A DNA stretch of 64,000 bases from Proteles cristata cristata (GCA_017311185.1 JAESUZ010005092.1:124001-188000); one strand, 5' to 3'; numbered from the stretch's first letter, positions 45,011 to 56,270 are shown. Notes: generated by a model not told the origin, from the letters alone. Program-made: numbers and translations.

Positions 45011-45139
45011 AAACACCTTTTAGAGTGATCTCTCTTCTCTTTCATTTTCATTGGACTCATTTGCACTCACTTTGGTATCTTACTTTGCAACATTATCTTT
45101 GCCCTTTCTGGTTTTGAGTCCACCTGAATGTTTTATGAA

Positions 45140-46160
45140 TGCTGTTTTTGTTTAAAAACAACTTCACTGAGGCCCCTGGGTGGCTCAGTCAGTTGAGTGT
45201 CCCACTTTAGCTTAGGTCATGATCTCATAATTTGTGGGTTCAAGCCCCATGTTGGGCTCTATGCTGACAGCTCAGAGCCTGGAGCCTGCCTCAAATTCTC
45301 TGTCTCCCTCTCTCTCTGCCCCTCCCCTGCTTGTGCTCCCTCTCTCTATTTCAAAAATAAACATTACAAAATATTTAAAAAGGACTTCATTGACGCATAT
45401 TTTGCTTATCACATAATTCACTCTTCTGAAGTACAGAATTCCATCATTTTTAAAATTGACTAAGTTGTGCAGCCATCACCATAAATCAGCTTTAGAATAT
45501 TCTCATCACTTCAGTAAGATCCCTTATGCATTTTTACTGTTAATTCTCTTTTCCCCTCCTTCTTCACCCCTGCCCCAGGCAACCACTAATCTACTTTCTG
45601 TCTTTATAATGTTGCCTTTTCTGGACATACATGAAATCATACAATATGTAGTCTCTTGTCTGGCTTTTTAAAATTGAGCACAATGTTTTAAAGGTCCATC
45701 CATGCTGTAGCATACATCAGCGGCCCATTTCTTTTTATCGCTGGGTAGTACGTTTATACCGCATTTTGTGTATCCATTTACCAGTTGCTGGACATTTGAG
45801 TTGTTTCCGATTCTTTATTGTTAGTGCAGCAAAGAACATTCATGTGCAGATCTGTGTGCACTTATGTTTTTATTTCTTTTGGGTAGATACTTATGAGGGG
45901 AATTGCTGGATCATATAGCAAATTTATGTTAAACTCTTTAAGAAATTACCAAGCTGTTTTCCAAAGTGGGTGTGCCATTTTATATTCCCACCAGTAATGA
46001 ACTAGGGTTTCCGATTTCCCACATCCTTACCAACATATGTTATTGTTTGTCTTTCCCATGACAGCCATCAGTAAGTATGAAGTGGTATCTCGCTGTGGCT
46101 TTAATTTGCACTTCCTTAATGACTAATGACATTGAGCCTTTTTATGCCCTTTAAATGATT
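45140..46160 (-). mobile_element. Antisense L1, fuller fragment
   Basis: CAGCCATCACCATAAATCAG, ATGAAATCATACAATATGTA, ATCGCTGGGTAGTACGTTT, GAATTGCTGGATCATATAGC and GAAGTGGTATCTCGCTGTGG form a long collinear antisense L1. The SINE at 45171 sits near its 3' end. Confidence 0.82.
45171..45383 (+). mobile_element. SINEC_Fc-type SINE
   Basis: The head is GGCCCCTGGGTGGCTCAG; CAAGCCCCATGTTGGGCTCT and tail TTTCAAAAATAAACATT. TSD ACTTCACTGA (45161-45170) and ACTTCATTGA (45384-45393). Confidence 0.95.
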
Positions 46161-46609
46161 TAAAATGAAAGCTACCCATTGCAGAAAATGTTAAAGAAGT
46201 ACAGAAACATCAAAGAAAAAACAACTCTTTGTATTTCCACTATGGAAATAGGTATAACCATTGACCATTTGATGCTTCTTCAGTCCATTTATCTGTGCAT
46301 CTTATTCATAAGTTGGTGTCTTACTGTATATATGGTTTTGAAAATTATTTTTTCCCTCCATGTTTCTTCACATCATTAGGTATTCCTCTACAACCTCTCC
46401 CTCCTCAATATAATCATTCTTACAAATGAAATCTTTTATGGAACCTCAATCTACAAGATGGGAAACAGAGCTTTTCTGGGTGAGAGGTTGGGTGGAGTGG
46501 CTCCCGCCAGATCACTTGGCCCCCTTATGTGCTTGTGAAGGCCAAGTTTTTAAACAGCTCTTGGAGGTTACTTTTAATGGCTGCCACAAATTCTCTCCTA
46601 TTGAACCTT
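46161..46609. other. Probably old L1-derived in part
   Basis: 46160-46390 continues the AT-rich style of the L1, but the words are too worn to assign. Confidence 0.3.
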
Positions 46610-46772
46610 GAGATTACGAAGTGGTTAAGAAGATGGGAGTCAGTCTGCTGGGGGTTGAATCTCAGCTCTTCTACTTATTAGCTATATATTCAATTGTTCC
46701 CTCAGCCTCAGCTTCCTTTTTTGTAAAATGGGAATAATAATAGTACCCACTATCATAGGAGAGCTCTAGGGA
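46610..46772 (+). mobile_element. MIR SINE
   Basis: ACGAAGTGGTTAAGAAGATG, GGGTTGAATCTCAGCTCTTC, TTTGTAAAATGGGAATAATA and ATAGTACCCACTATCATAGG in MIR order. Confidence 0.88.
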
Positions 46773-47974
46773 CACATATGCATAGGTTACAATGATTTTG
46801 CCTCTCTGTTTTGGATTGCTTAATTTCATATATTTGCACAACAAAATTTAAGAATGACAACTTAAAATATGTCTTTAAGTGAACATTCTAACAATCATTG
46901 CTTCTTTTGTGGGCCACACAAATTGATCAATGCAGTAGGTCAGAAAGAAAATCAATGTATACTCTAATTTCAATTTTCTATGTATGGATAGGGTATGAGG
47001 TCTTGGATAATTTACCTTTAGATCATGAAAATTTCTGCAAAGGCATGTGTTTTTGATGACTTGTCAAAGAAGAGAGACTACAAGTGAAACAGCATGATGT
47101 TTAAATTCAGGAATGGCATTCAAAATGTAAATGTGTGCATAATATGATATTTTTGAGGATAATGTGCCCAGAACGCCATGATACCCCACAGCAATGATTC
47201 TTCAAAAAAATTTTTTTTTCAAGAGAAGGGTTTCCTATTAAAAAAGAGTTTTAATGCCAACATGTATGGTATGTTTTGGAAGGAAATCTAGTCTACGTTT
47301 TTGCTTATTGTGTTTTACAGTATGTATTAATATTTAAACCATATATATCCTTTAAATTCTTCCCCTTTATTTTCTGTGAGACCTTGATTTTTCAACCAAG
47401 GATTTGTTGATGAAATGAATGAATAATGCTATCTTTTATTCATATCTGCTTGTGTGTCCCATAGTAACAATTTATCACTTATGTCATATGAATCCTGCAT
47501 GTTCGCTGGATTCCTGGATATTTTATAGTTTTGGGCTAATATTATAAATGGAATATTCCCCCCCCCCCCCATTATTCTATTCCATTTCCAACTGGTTACT
47601 ATTGGTTTTGTTGATATGCAAATACAGCTGAACTGCCTCGGGGCAGGTCTTAGCTGTGCCACATCGAACAGAACACAAGGGTGATATTCAAAAACACTGA
47701 AAAACAATTAAAATCTTCCCTGAAGGCTCACAGAATGGTGCAAGGGGAACATTACATCGCATGGTGCACAGAAACACAGGCTAAATTCCTCTTCATCTAT
47801 CTCACATCATGTCAGCTGTTCCCCTCTGTCTTTCTCCATTTCCTTCTTCCAGATCTATTTTGCTTTTTTTTATGTCACCCAAACTAGTCATTTCTAGGTT
47901 TATTCCAACTTTATCTGTTATTCTGATCAGCACCACCCTAGCCAAGACCTTTGGTGGCTGGAGAGGCAAAGAAG
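46773..47974. other. Unassigned sequence with C13 run
   Basis: No gene recognised. A run of 13 C lies at 47558-47570. Confidence 0.35.
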
Positions 47975-48240
47975 CCTGTATTAGTTATCTTGCTGTGTGA
48001 CAAATTACCCCAAACATATACCTTAAATCTTTTATTATCTCACAGTTTCTGTGGGTCAGGAATCTGGGAGCAGCTTAGCTCAGTGAATCTACTTCCAGCT
48101 CTCTCATGAGGTTGCAGTCTTGTTGTTGACAGGGACTATGGTCATGGTCATCTCAAGATTCAGCTAGGGAAAGGAGCTGGATCTGAGCTCTCTGGTGTGG
48201 CTCATGGCAGGCCATATTTCTTTACCATGTGGGTATATCC
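47975..48240. mobile_element. Old interspersed repeat, family uncertain
   Basis: GTATTAGTTATCTTGCTGTG, ACAAATTACCCCAAACATAT and ATCTCACAGTTTCTGTGGG are words of a common mammalian repeat that I cannot name with confidence; an LTR of MaLR type is one option. Confidence 0.5.
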
Positions 48241-48348
48241 AGAGGCAGAAAGAGAGAAGGTAGAGAGAGAGGTAGGGAGGGAAAGAGAGAGAGAAGGTAG
48301 AGAGAGAGGTAGGGAGGGAAAGAGAGAGAGAAAGAGAGAGAGAGAGAT
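48241..48348. repeat. GA-rich tandem repeat, 37-bp unit x2 plus GA run
   Basis: The word GAGAAGGTAG occurs at 48254 and 48291. The segment between is repeated (AGAGAGAGGTAGGGAGGGAA). A GA run follows. Confidence 0.9.
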
Positions 48349-48387
48349 TGACCCCAAGTGAGAAGACAGAGTGGAATTAAGCCCCAC

Positions 48388-48625
48388 TATTTTATTTTTA
48401 TTTTTTAAGTTTATTTATTTTGAAAGAGAGTGCAAGCATGAGTGGGGGTATGGGAAGAGAGAGGGAGAGAGACTCCCAAGCAGGCTTATTCATCTCTCCA
48501 GCCACCAAAGGTCTCCACACTCAGCATGGAGCCAGACATGGGACTCCATCTCATGACCCCGGGATCATGACCTGAGCTGAAATCAGGAGTTTAACGTTTA
48601 ACCAACTGAGCCACCCAGGTGCCCC
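48388..48625 (-). mobile_element. Older SINEC-type SINE with 11-bp TSD
   Basis: AACCAACTGAGCCACCCAGG right, ACCCCGGGATCATGACCTGAG inside. TSD TTAAGCCCCAC at 48377-48387 and 48626-48636. Confidence 0.93.
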
Positions 48626-48789
48626 TTAAGCCCCACCTCTTGAGAGAAAAGGTACCAAAAGCATTGTGGGATATCTTTAAAACCATCTGAATCTTTTCTT
48701 GTAATGGTTGGGAAAGAATGAACATTATTATAGGCCATCTTTCCATACTTTTCATGCCTAGGAAAGCTATTGATTTCTGTGTTTGCATT

Positions 48790-49140
48790 TTTTAATTAGC
48801 CAGCTTGCTAAACTCCTGTTAAGTCAAAAATCTTCCAGTTATTTCTTTTGGGGTTTCCAGGTAGATGATCATGTTTTTCTTTTCCTCTACTCTTTATACT
48901 GTTTTTTTTTTCTTCTCATTTTCCCTATCACTGAGTAGAATTATCTGAATAATAACCATAAATAATAAAGATAAATAATGGTGGTGGTAGTGGGCATCCT
49001 AGTTTCATCCCTCACTATAATGGCAGTGTCTGTAGTGCGTCAGTGATAAGAACAATGTAGGCTGCTCTTGGTTTATTATGTTAAGGAAGCACCTTTCTCG
49101 TGCTAGTTTAAGAAGAATTTTTAACTCTTCCTGGTTTTTG
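48790..49140 (-). mobile_element. Ancient antisense L1 ORF2 remnant
   Basis: TTTCCAGGTAGATGATCATG, AGTGGGCATCCTAGTTTCAT and GGCTGCTCTTGGTTTATTA keep the order of antisense L1 ORF2. Confidence 0.6.
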
Positions 49141-49360
49141 GAGCTTGGTTTTTTTGCAAGGTTGCAGTCACTGAATACACTTGGATTTCCTAAAGCTTCA
49201 AGTGAAAAGTTCCAAGCTCACAGAGCCCTAGCACTGGGCTAGGCCAGGGCCCATTTCCACAGGGTAAGGCAGGGAGATTCAGACATTTTGCTTTGAACTT
49301 AGTGCTCCCAGGTTCCTTTCTTCCTCTGTTCTGCCACTCTCTTTAAAAGAACTCTTTATC

Positions 49361-49517
49361 GGGGCACCTGGGTGGCTTCAGTCGGTTGAGCACCTGACTC
49401 GCAATTCTACTCAGGTCATGATCTCATGGTTTGCAAGTTCGAGGCCTGCGTCGGGCGCCTCGCTGTCAGGGTGGAGATTCTGCTTGGGATTCTCTCCCTC
49501 TCTATGCTTGGTACTGA
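49361..49517 (+). mobile_element. SINEC-type SINE, truncated 3' side
   Basis: GGGGCACCTGGGTGGCTTCA, CTACTCAGGTCATGATCTCA and CAAGTTCGAGGCCTGCGTCG, but no CT-rich body or A tail after about 49517. Confidence 0.88.
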
Positions 49518-49984
49518 GCAAGAAAAGTGAAGAAGTCTATGGACAGAAGACTGCTCCTATCTTAGTTGACACAGTTAAGATCAGAGTCACTTATGGCCCT
49601 ATGGCTGTGCTCACCCCCTCTGTCTGTCCCCTGGAAGGAGTTGGATGGTTCTAGCCAATGCTGGCTAGATGTCATTGGATAATTTGTGGACCCCACAGCT
49701 AGCAGTGTGGTATTCAGGGGGAGCCATGCATGTGGCTTTTCCTACAAATCATTTTCCAGGAGACTGAATGGTGGGAATCCTGGCTTCTACAACTTGAAAC
49801 CTCCATGGTAGAAACTTCCTACTTCCTACCCACATGAGCCATGTTAGCAAGTTCAACCATTGGTATATGGTGATCCCTTCTTTGCTGACTCATGGGGGGA
49901 AGCTGATTTGCTATAACAGTTGGATAAAATGACTCTTATGACTGGCCCAATTCAAAGATTATCTTTAGCCTTTCTGCTCAAAGT
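49518..49984. other. Unassigned sequence
   Basis: No recognised gene or repeat. Confidence 0.35.
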
Positions 49985-50122
49985 ACTGGCCAGCAGCATC
50001 AGCATCCTCCGGGGTTTGTTGGGAATGCAGACTTTCAGGCCCCACCCAGACCTATAGAAGTAAGAATCTACATTTTCACAAGATTCTGAGGTACAAGAAG
50101 GTTTGCAAAGCTCTAGCCTAGA
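49985..50122 (+). mobile_element. MER20-like hAT MITE fragment
   Basis: CAGCAGCATCAGCATCCTCC, TTGGGAATGCAGACTTTCAG and GCCCCACCCAGACCTATAG match MER20 order; the 3' part is poor. Confidence 0.72.
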
Positions 50123-50183
50123 GCATCTTGGTTGTACATCTAGAGAGCTTTAAAAAGAGTAGTGTTCACGTCATACCCTAGAC

Positions 50184-50394
50184 CAATGGATTTCAACCAC
50201 ATTGATTTTACCTGTCCCAGCTCCCACACTTGCCAAAGCCTGGGGACAGTTTTCATTGTTATAGCTGGTTGCAGGTGCTATTGTGGGTAGAGGCCAGGCA
50301 TGTTGATAAACTTCTTCTAGTGCATGGGACACTCCTTCAAAACAAAATATTATCTTCTCTAAAGTGACAATAATACCAAAGTTGAGAAACTCTG
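50184..50394 (+). mobile_element. MER5A hAT MITE
   Basis: CAATGGATTTCAACCACATT, CCTGGGGACAGTTTTC, GTGGGTAGAGGCCAGGCATG and AATACCAAAGTTGAGAAACT match MER5A along its length. Confidence 0.85.
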
Positions 50395-50429
50395 CCCTGG
50401 GATTTCTGAGGGTAGGGTATAGGGATCAC

Positions 50430-50610
50430 AAGTGTTTTTCAAATTTTCTGATGTTAAGAATCCCCTGGGGTACTTGTTAATTATATAGCTCCTCAGACCC
50501 TTCCAGGAATGTTTCTCAGTCATGGGGTCTGGGATGGGTGGGAATTCACAGTTTTAACAAGTTTTCCAGGGGATGTTTATCATCAGGAAAGTTTGGAAAC
50601 ATTAGCCCAG
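50430..50610 (+). mobile_element. MER20-like hAT MITE fragment
   Basis: AATCCCCTGGGGTACTTGTT, TCTGGGATGGGTGGGAATTC, GTTTTAACAAGTTTTCCAGG. Diverged. Confidence 0.6.
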
Positions 50611-50819
50611 GGCCACAGAAGACACAGATGCCAGGTTACAAGTTAATTGAGGAAATACATCCCTAAAGGTGTACTAAAGTTGAATGCAGGATGGAGATAC
50701 AACAGGGGACCCAGTCATATGTTCTCAGGAACCAGGGTGGAAGGGAAAACCACACAGCTTCTTGTCAAGCAGTTGGATTGCATCCTGTACCCCAGCTCCA
50801 TCCTGATTTCCAGTCTGAG

Positions 50820-50821
<2 letters not shown>

Positions 50822-50860
<39 letters not shown>
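50822..50860. repeat. (GT)n microsatellite
   Basis: About 18-19 GT units with a CG interruption at the right. Confidence 0.97.
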
Positions 50861-50862
<2 letters not shown>

Positions 50863-51999
50863 AGATTCACCTAGAAATGGATTCAGAGGCATTGGAGAAA
50901 TGACTGAGACAAAAATAGTTCGGTGTAAGTATTCATAGCCTTGACCCCTCCAAAGCTTTCTAGAAGGATCCTGTAATCATCTTCCTTGCTCCTGGCCTCA
51001 TTGAGCTGATTAGGGTAAAGGATGGGAAGACTCAGCAGGAGGCTGAAGAGCTGTTATATTTATTTACCAGGAGAGGGTGGTAGTGGAGATAGCAGTGATA
51101 AACAGAGTAAAAACAGCATTATTTTTCAGTGTGTATATTTTTGGGGTTACAGATTGTAAGGTGGTTTTTTTTTTTTGTTAAGTTTAAAATGGCCACAAGG
51201 TGGCCCTCTTATACTCAAACCCACTCTCATGTAGGTGGAGGATGAGCTGGACTAGGAGGGCCCAGTCACTCACGACATGGCCCTGTTTGACAGTGGTTGG
51301 GCTGGTTGGGGAAGGGGGCATTACAAAAAGGAGGGGTATCACACTGGCTGAGACACCCATCTGGACTATATATATTTATTTCCCATGGTCTGGAGCACTT
51401 CCAACTTTGATACCCATGACTTTGCCATTTCTGACAACCCTTGATACATTTGAAGATTAAAGCTGACGATGAGGTTACATACAGACAGAGGTAACTGTCC
51501 ATGCTAGGATCTTGATATCTTGATGTTGCCATCCTAGGGAGTTTTCACTCCAATGATTCCTTGGTGTTTAGGTTGATGTGGAACCTCTAGGGCTTCTATA
51601 AGCCCTTAATTAATCTGGATCAGAGAGGGAGATTAACAAAAGATGGCCTTGAAGATGATGTGACCTTCTAATACCCAGTGATGCCATTTGGAACAAGTCT
51701 GTGGCCTTTCAAAAGTTGATCAACAGAAAGCAGTGTGACCTCTGGGCATTGGGATCCTACTGCTGATCTTGAGGACATCCTCAAACATGTTTTGGACCTG
51801 GAGTTGACTGAACCACTGGTCAGGGAAATCATGAACTGATCATGACAGCAGAAATCCTGAGAACCTAATTTTCTGAGGTGTAGATGATGAGTTTCTGACA
51901 GATTTGTCTAGGCATGACATCTCTTTGGTACTGCTCAAGGAGTTAGTTTTCTCCAACTGGAAGTCTTCAATCCCTCATTTGGCTCACCTGTACTTTCTG
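50861..51999. other. Unassigned; weak retroelement-like coding traces near 51680
   Basis: No gene recognised. Around 51681-51725 the words MPFG and, in another frame, FQKLIN occur at about the spacing seen in retroelement reverse transcriptases. No catalytic YxDD-type motif follows and the frame is interrupted, so this is only a hint. Confidence 0.2.
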
Positions 52000-52044
52000 A
52001 AGTTCATCTCCCAATTTTCCATAGTCTCTGACCTTATAATGGAC

Positions 52045-52500
52045 TCTGTAAAAGGAAGGAATATTGCAGGAATTTAAAGCCCTGTTTCCTCCCACTTGAC
52101 CCTGAGCCTTACCAAATAGCCCACTGACTGCTAAGACTGACGTCTGACTCCATGGTGTGGTAGACACAGAGATTCACTACCCAGATGTCCCCTCAAGGAT
52201 TTCCCTCCAACCATCAGCAACTTCAGGGTCTGTCACTGCAGAAAAGCCATCATACCTGATATATCTGGTGACTGAAAGAGGTTGGAATATAAGGGGTATA
52301 TTAAGCCCTAGACATTTTGTCCTGACATGGACACTCCAACAGGAAGTACTTGATCTGCACCTGCATTGCAGTTTGACTTTTTTCTCTGTCTAATCCTGCA
52401 CCCCTCCCTGCTTTGGCCAGTGTTTATCCCTAATAAACCACTTTCACCTCAAATCGCATCTCAACATCTGCTTTTGGAGAAGCCAGTCTGGGACACACAG
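52045..52500 (+). mobile_element. Possible LTR-like sequence
   Basis: CCCTAATAAACCACTTTCAC, TTTTGGAGAAGCCAGTCTGG and GGACACA resemble the R-U5 end of an endogenous retroviral LTR (AATAAA-like word, then an end in ..ACA). The 5' limit is not seen. Confidence 0.35.
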
Positions 52501-52640
52501 TGTGGACCATACTGCTGTAAGACAGCGTGTGCCCCAGTGCTTACTTTTTGAGAAAGCTGGTTCTAGCTGATATCCATTTCCAAGTGCAGAGGTGGGAGTC
52601 CTGTCAATCAAGGCTGTTTTGGAAGGGAAGGCATTTTCTT
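52501..52640. other. Unassigned sequence
   Basis: Short unassigned spacer holding the left TSD of the next SINE. Confidence 0.35.
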
Positions 52641-52820
52641 TCTTTTTTTTTTTTTTTAATATTTTTATTTATTTCTAGGAGACAGAGAGAGACAGCGTGA
52701 GCAGGGGAGTCAGAGAGGGGAGTCACAGACTGAAATCCAGGCTCTGAGCTGGTAGTCAGCACAGAGCCCGACTGTTCATGACCTAAGCTGATTCCTAAGC
52801 CACCCAGGTGCAATATTTTA
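52641..52820 (-). mobile_element. Young SINEC_Fc-type SINE with many internal deletions
   Basis: Perfect 16-bp TSD GGGAAGGCATTTTCTT at 52625-52640 and 52821-52836. The body belongs to the young subfamily (TTTCTAGGAGACAGAGAG, GGTAGTCAGCACAGAGCC), yet several bases are missing in the body and most of the promoter region (B box and part of A box) is deleted between GAGCCCGAC and TAAGCCACCC. Confidence 0.93.
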
Positions 52821-52991
52821 GGGAAGGCATTTTCTTACCATGATGATGTTCAATGGGGATGTTGTCTGATTCTTGCAGCTGGGCCAGCCAAGGCACACCA
52901 AAGACCCCCTTTGCTATTAGCAGGAGATGTGGGCTTTCTGGAACATATTCCTAGTGCAAACATGTTCCAGAATGGAGTTAGGGGTCATCAC

Positions 52992-52992
<1 letters not shown>
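52821..52992. other. Unassigned sequence
   Basis: Short unassigned spacer. Confidence 0.35.
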
Positions 52993-53023
<31 letters not shown>

Positions 53024-53148
53024 CTTCTTCTTCTTCTTCTTCTTCTTTTCTTCTTCTTCTTTCTTCTTCTTCTTCTTCTTCTTCTTCTTCTTCTTCTTCT
53101 TCTTCTTCTCCCTCCTCCTCCTCCTCCTCCTCCCCCTCCCCCTCCTCC

Positions 53149-53183
<35 letters not shown>

Positions 53184-53216
53184 CTCTTCCCTTTTCTTTT
53201 TTTCCCCTTTTTTGGT
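52993..53216. repeat. Polypyrimidine (TTC)n/(TCC)n tract, ~220 bp
   Basis: Nearly pure pyrimidine: TTC repeats, then TCC/CTC repeats, then a T/C-rich end. Both strands stay open only because of the repeat. Confidence 0.97.
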
Positions 53217-53633
53217 CCTGTTTCTGTCCTTTGTAATTTTCTTGGTCTGTATCCTGTTTCCTCTTCCTTCTGTGAGGTGTATGTATCATTCAATTTGCAA
53301 TTTCAACATGGGATAAGGACTTTTCAAGTAAATCTGGGCTTAGTGAGACAAATTAAAATCCAATTAAGGAAATAAAATAGAGAGCAGTGAAGCACCCATG
53401 AGAAGTTGTTGGGGGTAGGGGTGGGCATTTGTTGGAGTTCACAGAAGAGCTGAAAATTACCCGTGGGGGCTGGAGTCCACACCGGAGGCCTGGAAGACAA
53501 AGCTGGGGATGGGGTGATTGCAGGCGAGAGTCAGTGACCTACGCCGTGGAGAAGACAAGAGGAACAGGCTGCAAGGGAAATTCATTTGATTAAAAAGCAG
53601 CTTAGCCTCTCCAAGAAAGCTGATCTGGGGAAG

Positions 53634-53673
<40 letters not shown>

Positions 53674-53959
53674 CTATAAAGCTGCCATGAAACTCACCAT
53701 GAGTTTCAAAAGAGGGGAATGAGAGAGAGAATGCGCAAGCACCGGGGAGCTCTTAGAGGAATGGAATTGAGTTCGACCACACTGCTTGAGACCCTGCCGT
53801 GTTCTATGTACTCTGCTAGGTGAACTCAATTCGTGCCACATACTGTGGTATGATTAGATTTCCTGGGTCCCCAGAAGGAGATTTTGAAAAGATCTGGCTA
53901 TCCGCAAAAAATGTTATATCTCCCAGGCCCTGAACTACAAGAAATACTCTTCCACTTTT
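53217..53959. other. Unassigned sequence with GA run
   Basis: A (GA)n run lies at about 53632-53668. No gene recognised. Confidence 0.4.
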
Positions 53960-54690
53960 CAAATTTTACATCCATAATATAAAATTCACCATTTTAACCA
54001 TTTTTATTGTGATTTTAAAAAAGTGTTTTTATTTGTTTTTGAGAGAGAGAGAGAGGGAGAGAGAGAGAGAGAGAGAACATGAGTGGAGGAGGGGCAGAGA
54101 GAGAGACACACACAGAATCTGAAGCAGGTTCCAGGCTCTGAGCTGTTAGCACAGAGCCTGATGCAGGACTTGAACTCATGAATAGCGAGATCATGACCTG
54201 AGCCAAAGTCTGACACTCAACCTACTGAGCCACCCAGGTGCCCCCTGAATTTTAACCACTTTTTAAGTGTACAGTTCTGTGACATTAAGTACATTCACAC
54301 TGCTGTACAACCGTCACCACCATCCATCTCTAGAACTTTCTCATCTTCTCAACTGAAAAGCTGTGCTCATTAAACACTAATCCCGATTTGACCCCTTCAC
54401 CTTCCTAGGTCTATGAATTTGAGATAGGAACCTCATATAAGCAGAATCACACTGTATTTGTCCTTCAGTGATGGACTTACTTTACTTAGTATAACTTAGT
54501 TTCAAGTTCATCAATGGATAGCAAGGATGTCAGAATTTCCTTCCTTTTTAGGGCTGAACAATATTCCACTACATGTATATATCACATTTTGTTTTTCCAT
54601 TCATCCCCTGATGGACATTTGGGTTGCTTCCTCATTTTGGCTATTATGAATAAAGCTGCTTTGAACAAACTCTCCAATTCTCACTCTTGG
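53960..54690 (-). mobile_element. Antisense L1 3' fragment
   Basis: ATATAAAATTCACCATTTTA, GTACAGTTCTGTGACATTAA, CACCACCATCCATCTCTAGA and CTATTATGAATAAAGCTGCT are antisense L1 words in order. The SINE at 54020 interrupts it. Confidence 0.8.
54020..54244 (-). mobile_element. SINEC_Fc-type SINE
   Basis: GTTTTTATTTGTTTTTGAG left, CCTACTGAGCCACCCAGG right. An expanded GA run lies at 54041-54075. TSD is short and worn (TGATTTTAA, TGAATTTTAA). Confidence 0.94.
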
Positions 54691-54781
54691 AGAAATAAAA
54701 AGGGAAAAGGCCCCTACAAGGTGGTATCTGTGCTGATTCTATTTTGCTCTCTGTTGCAATCTTGGCCTCTTTGACACTTTA

Positions 54782-54997
54782 ATATATATATTTAATGTTT
54801 TAATCATTTTTTGAGAAAGAGAGAGACAGACAGAGTGTGATCAGGGGAGGGGCAGAGAGAGAGGGAGACACAGAATCTGAAGCAGACTCCAGGCTCTGAG
54901 TTGTCAGCACAAAGCCTGATTCAGGGCTTGAACTCACCATAAGATCATGACCTGAGCCAAAGTTAGACGCTTAACTGACTGAGCCACCCAGGCACCC
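54782..54997 (-). mobile_element. SINEC_Fc-type SINE with 19-bp TSD
   Basis: TSD at 54763-54781 and 54998-55016 (TGGCCTC...GACACTTTA, two mismatches). Body CACAGAATCTGAAGCAGAC and head CTGAGCCACCCAGGCACCC. Confidence 0.95.
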
Positions 54998-55559
54998 TGG
55001 CCTCCTGGACACTTTAGATCCTTTGAGGACCCACTGGGTCGTAGTTACTTCCTTTGGTGTTACAGATACAAAATCAACCAAGACATGCCACTCCCCTCCA
55101 AGAACTTGGTTTAATACAGGTTTAATTTATCAACAAATGACTGTTCTTTTGGTAAGAGAAGCAGTTGCTTCTGTTTATTCTTTCGGTTCTTGAATGAGTA
55201 GGTAACTCCTGTAAGAGAAGGTTTAGCTGAAGTATGTATTATAAGAAATGTGGAGTCCTGATCCATATCCTCTTTTGAATTCTGAGATACAATACTGGCA
55301 CCTCTAGTACTGTGGATGGAATGTTCTAACGTTGTGACCACTTTCGGCTCTCCCTGCCTGAGGGTTCACAAGTCAGGGAGACGAGGGGGCTGCCTAGGAG
55401 GGAACTCGGCCCACGCATCGCGCCCCCTTCTCCCTCGTAAACACACACACCTGTACCCTGAAGGGAGACGAGCTTCAGAAAGTCCTTGAAACCAGGAGAC
55501 TGTTGGCTGATTTCACGGGAATGCTTCATGGCTGAGGGAAATCCATCCAGCCTATTAAA
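54998..55559. other. Unassigned sequence
   Basis: No recognised gene or repeat. Confidence 0.35.
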
Positions 55560-55960
55560 AGTCATATACCCTCTTTAATGTGGATGATAAAACTTTAATT
55601 AAAGTGGTGATTAGAAACAGAGTAATAATGACCACTAATAAAGTAGTTTATAGGGATTGATAGCTTTACAAAGAGCAGTCCACTCGGGTGCTGGTGGGGT
55701 GGCTGCCGGCCGCCGCGGAACATGAGCTCTGGGCAGGGTAAAAGGATTAGGGAAAGGGTTTACTGGAATAGAGAGATAACATAAAAGGCAATTTATAATG
55801 TGTGACTCCAAGCAATGAGCTAGGGAAAATGGAAAGCTGTGATGTGGATGGAATTCGTTGTACCTTTGCATTATGAATGAGCTTTACAAGATAGCAGGCT
55901 ATAGCAAGGATTTGGTTACTTGTGTACAAATGAGCGTTATCTGCATTGCTTTTCTTTTTT
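55560..55960. other. Candidate conserved noncoding element
   Basis: About 400 bp without recognisable repeats, rich in homeodomain-like TAAT words and with the 14-bp palindrome ACTTTAATTAAAGT (55592-55605), followed by a small GC-rich patch (GCCGGCCGCCGCGGAAC) near 55708. No coding frame stands out. Conservation has not been tested. Confidence 0.25.
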
Positions 55961-56070
55961 GTGGTGGTCCACGTATCTTAGAGTGAAGAGGAGGCAGAAG
56001 AAAACCACGTCTGAGAAAGACTTTAGCAATCGATGCCTTGCTAATAACGGTAATAGTAATAAAGGCCAGA

Positions 56071-56105
56071 GTAATAATAATAACAATAACAATAATAATA
56101 ATAAT
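56071..56105. repeat. (AAT/AAC)n microsatellite
   Basis: About eleven AAT units with two AAC variants. Confidence 0.95.
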
Positions 56106-56270
56106 ACAGAGATAATAAGCATCTCAGTGCCAAGTACTTTCATATTTCATCTTTAAGCCCAGTGTCTCTCCTGGAAGGTAAGGAATACCACCCTCCCTTT
56201 ACCAAATAATGCAGAGGTCATATGTTGAGAAACTGGGTTGGAAAGGGAATCCAGGATGGTGGGGGGTGAA

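Noticed and set aside
48241..48348. Array of regulatory repeats
   Set aside because: Low-complexity GA sequence with just two 37-bp units; no evidence of function.
52978..53375. Long Ser-, Lys/Arg- and Phe-rich frames
   Set aside because: They are only translations of the TTC/TCC tract on both strands.
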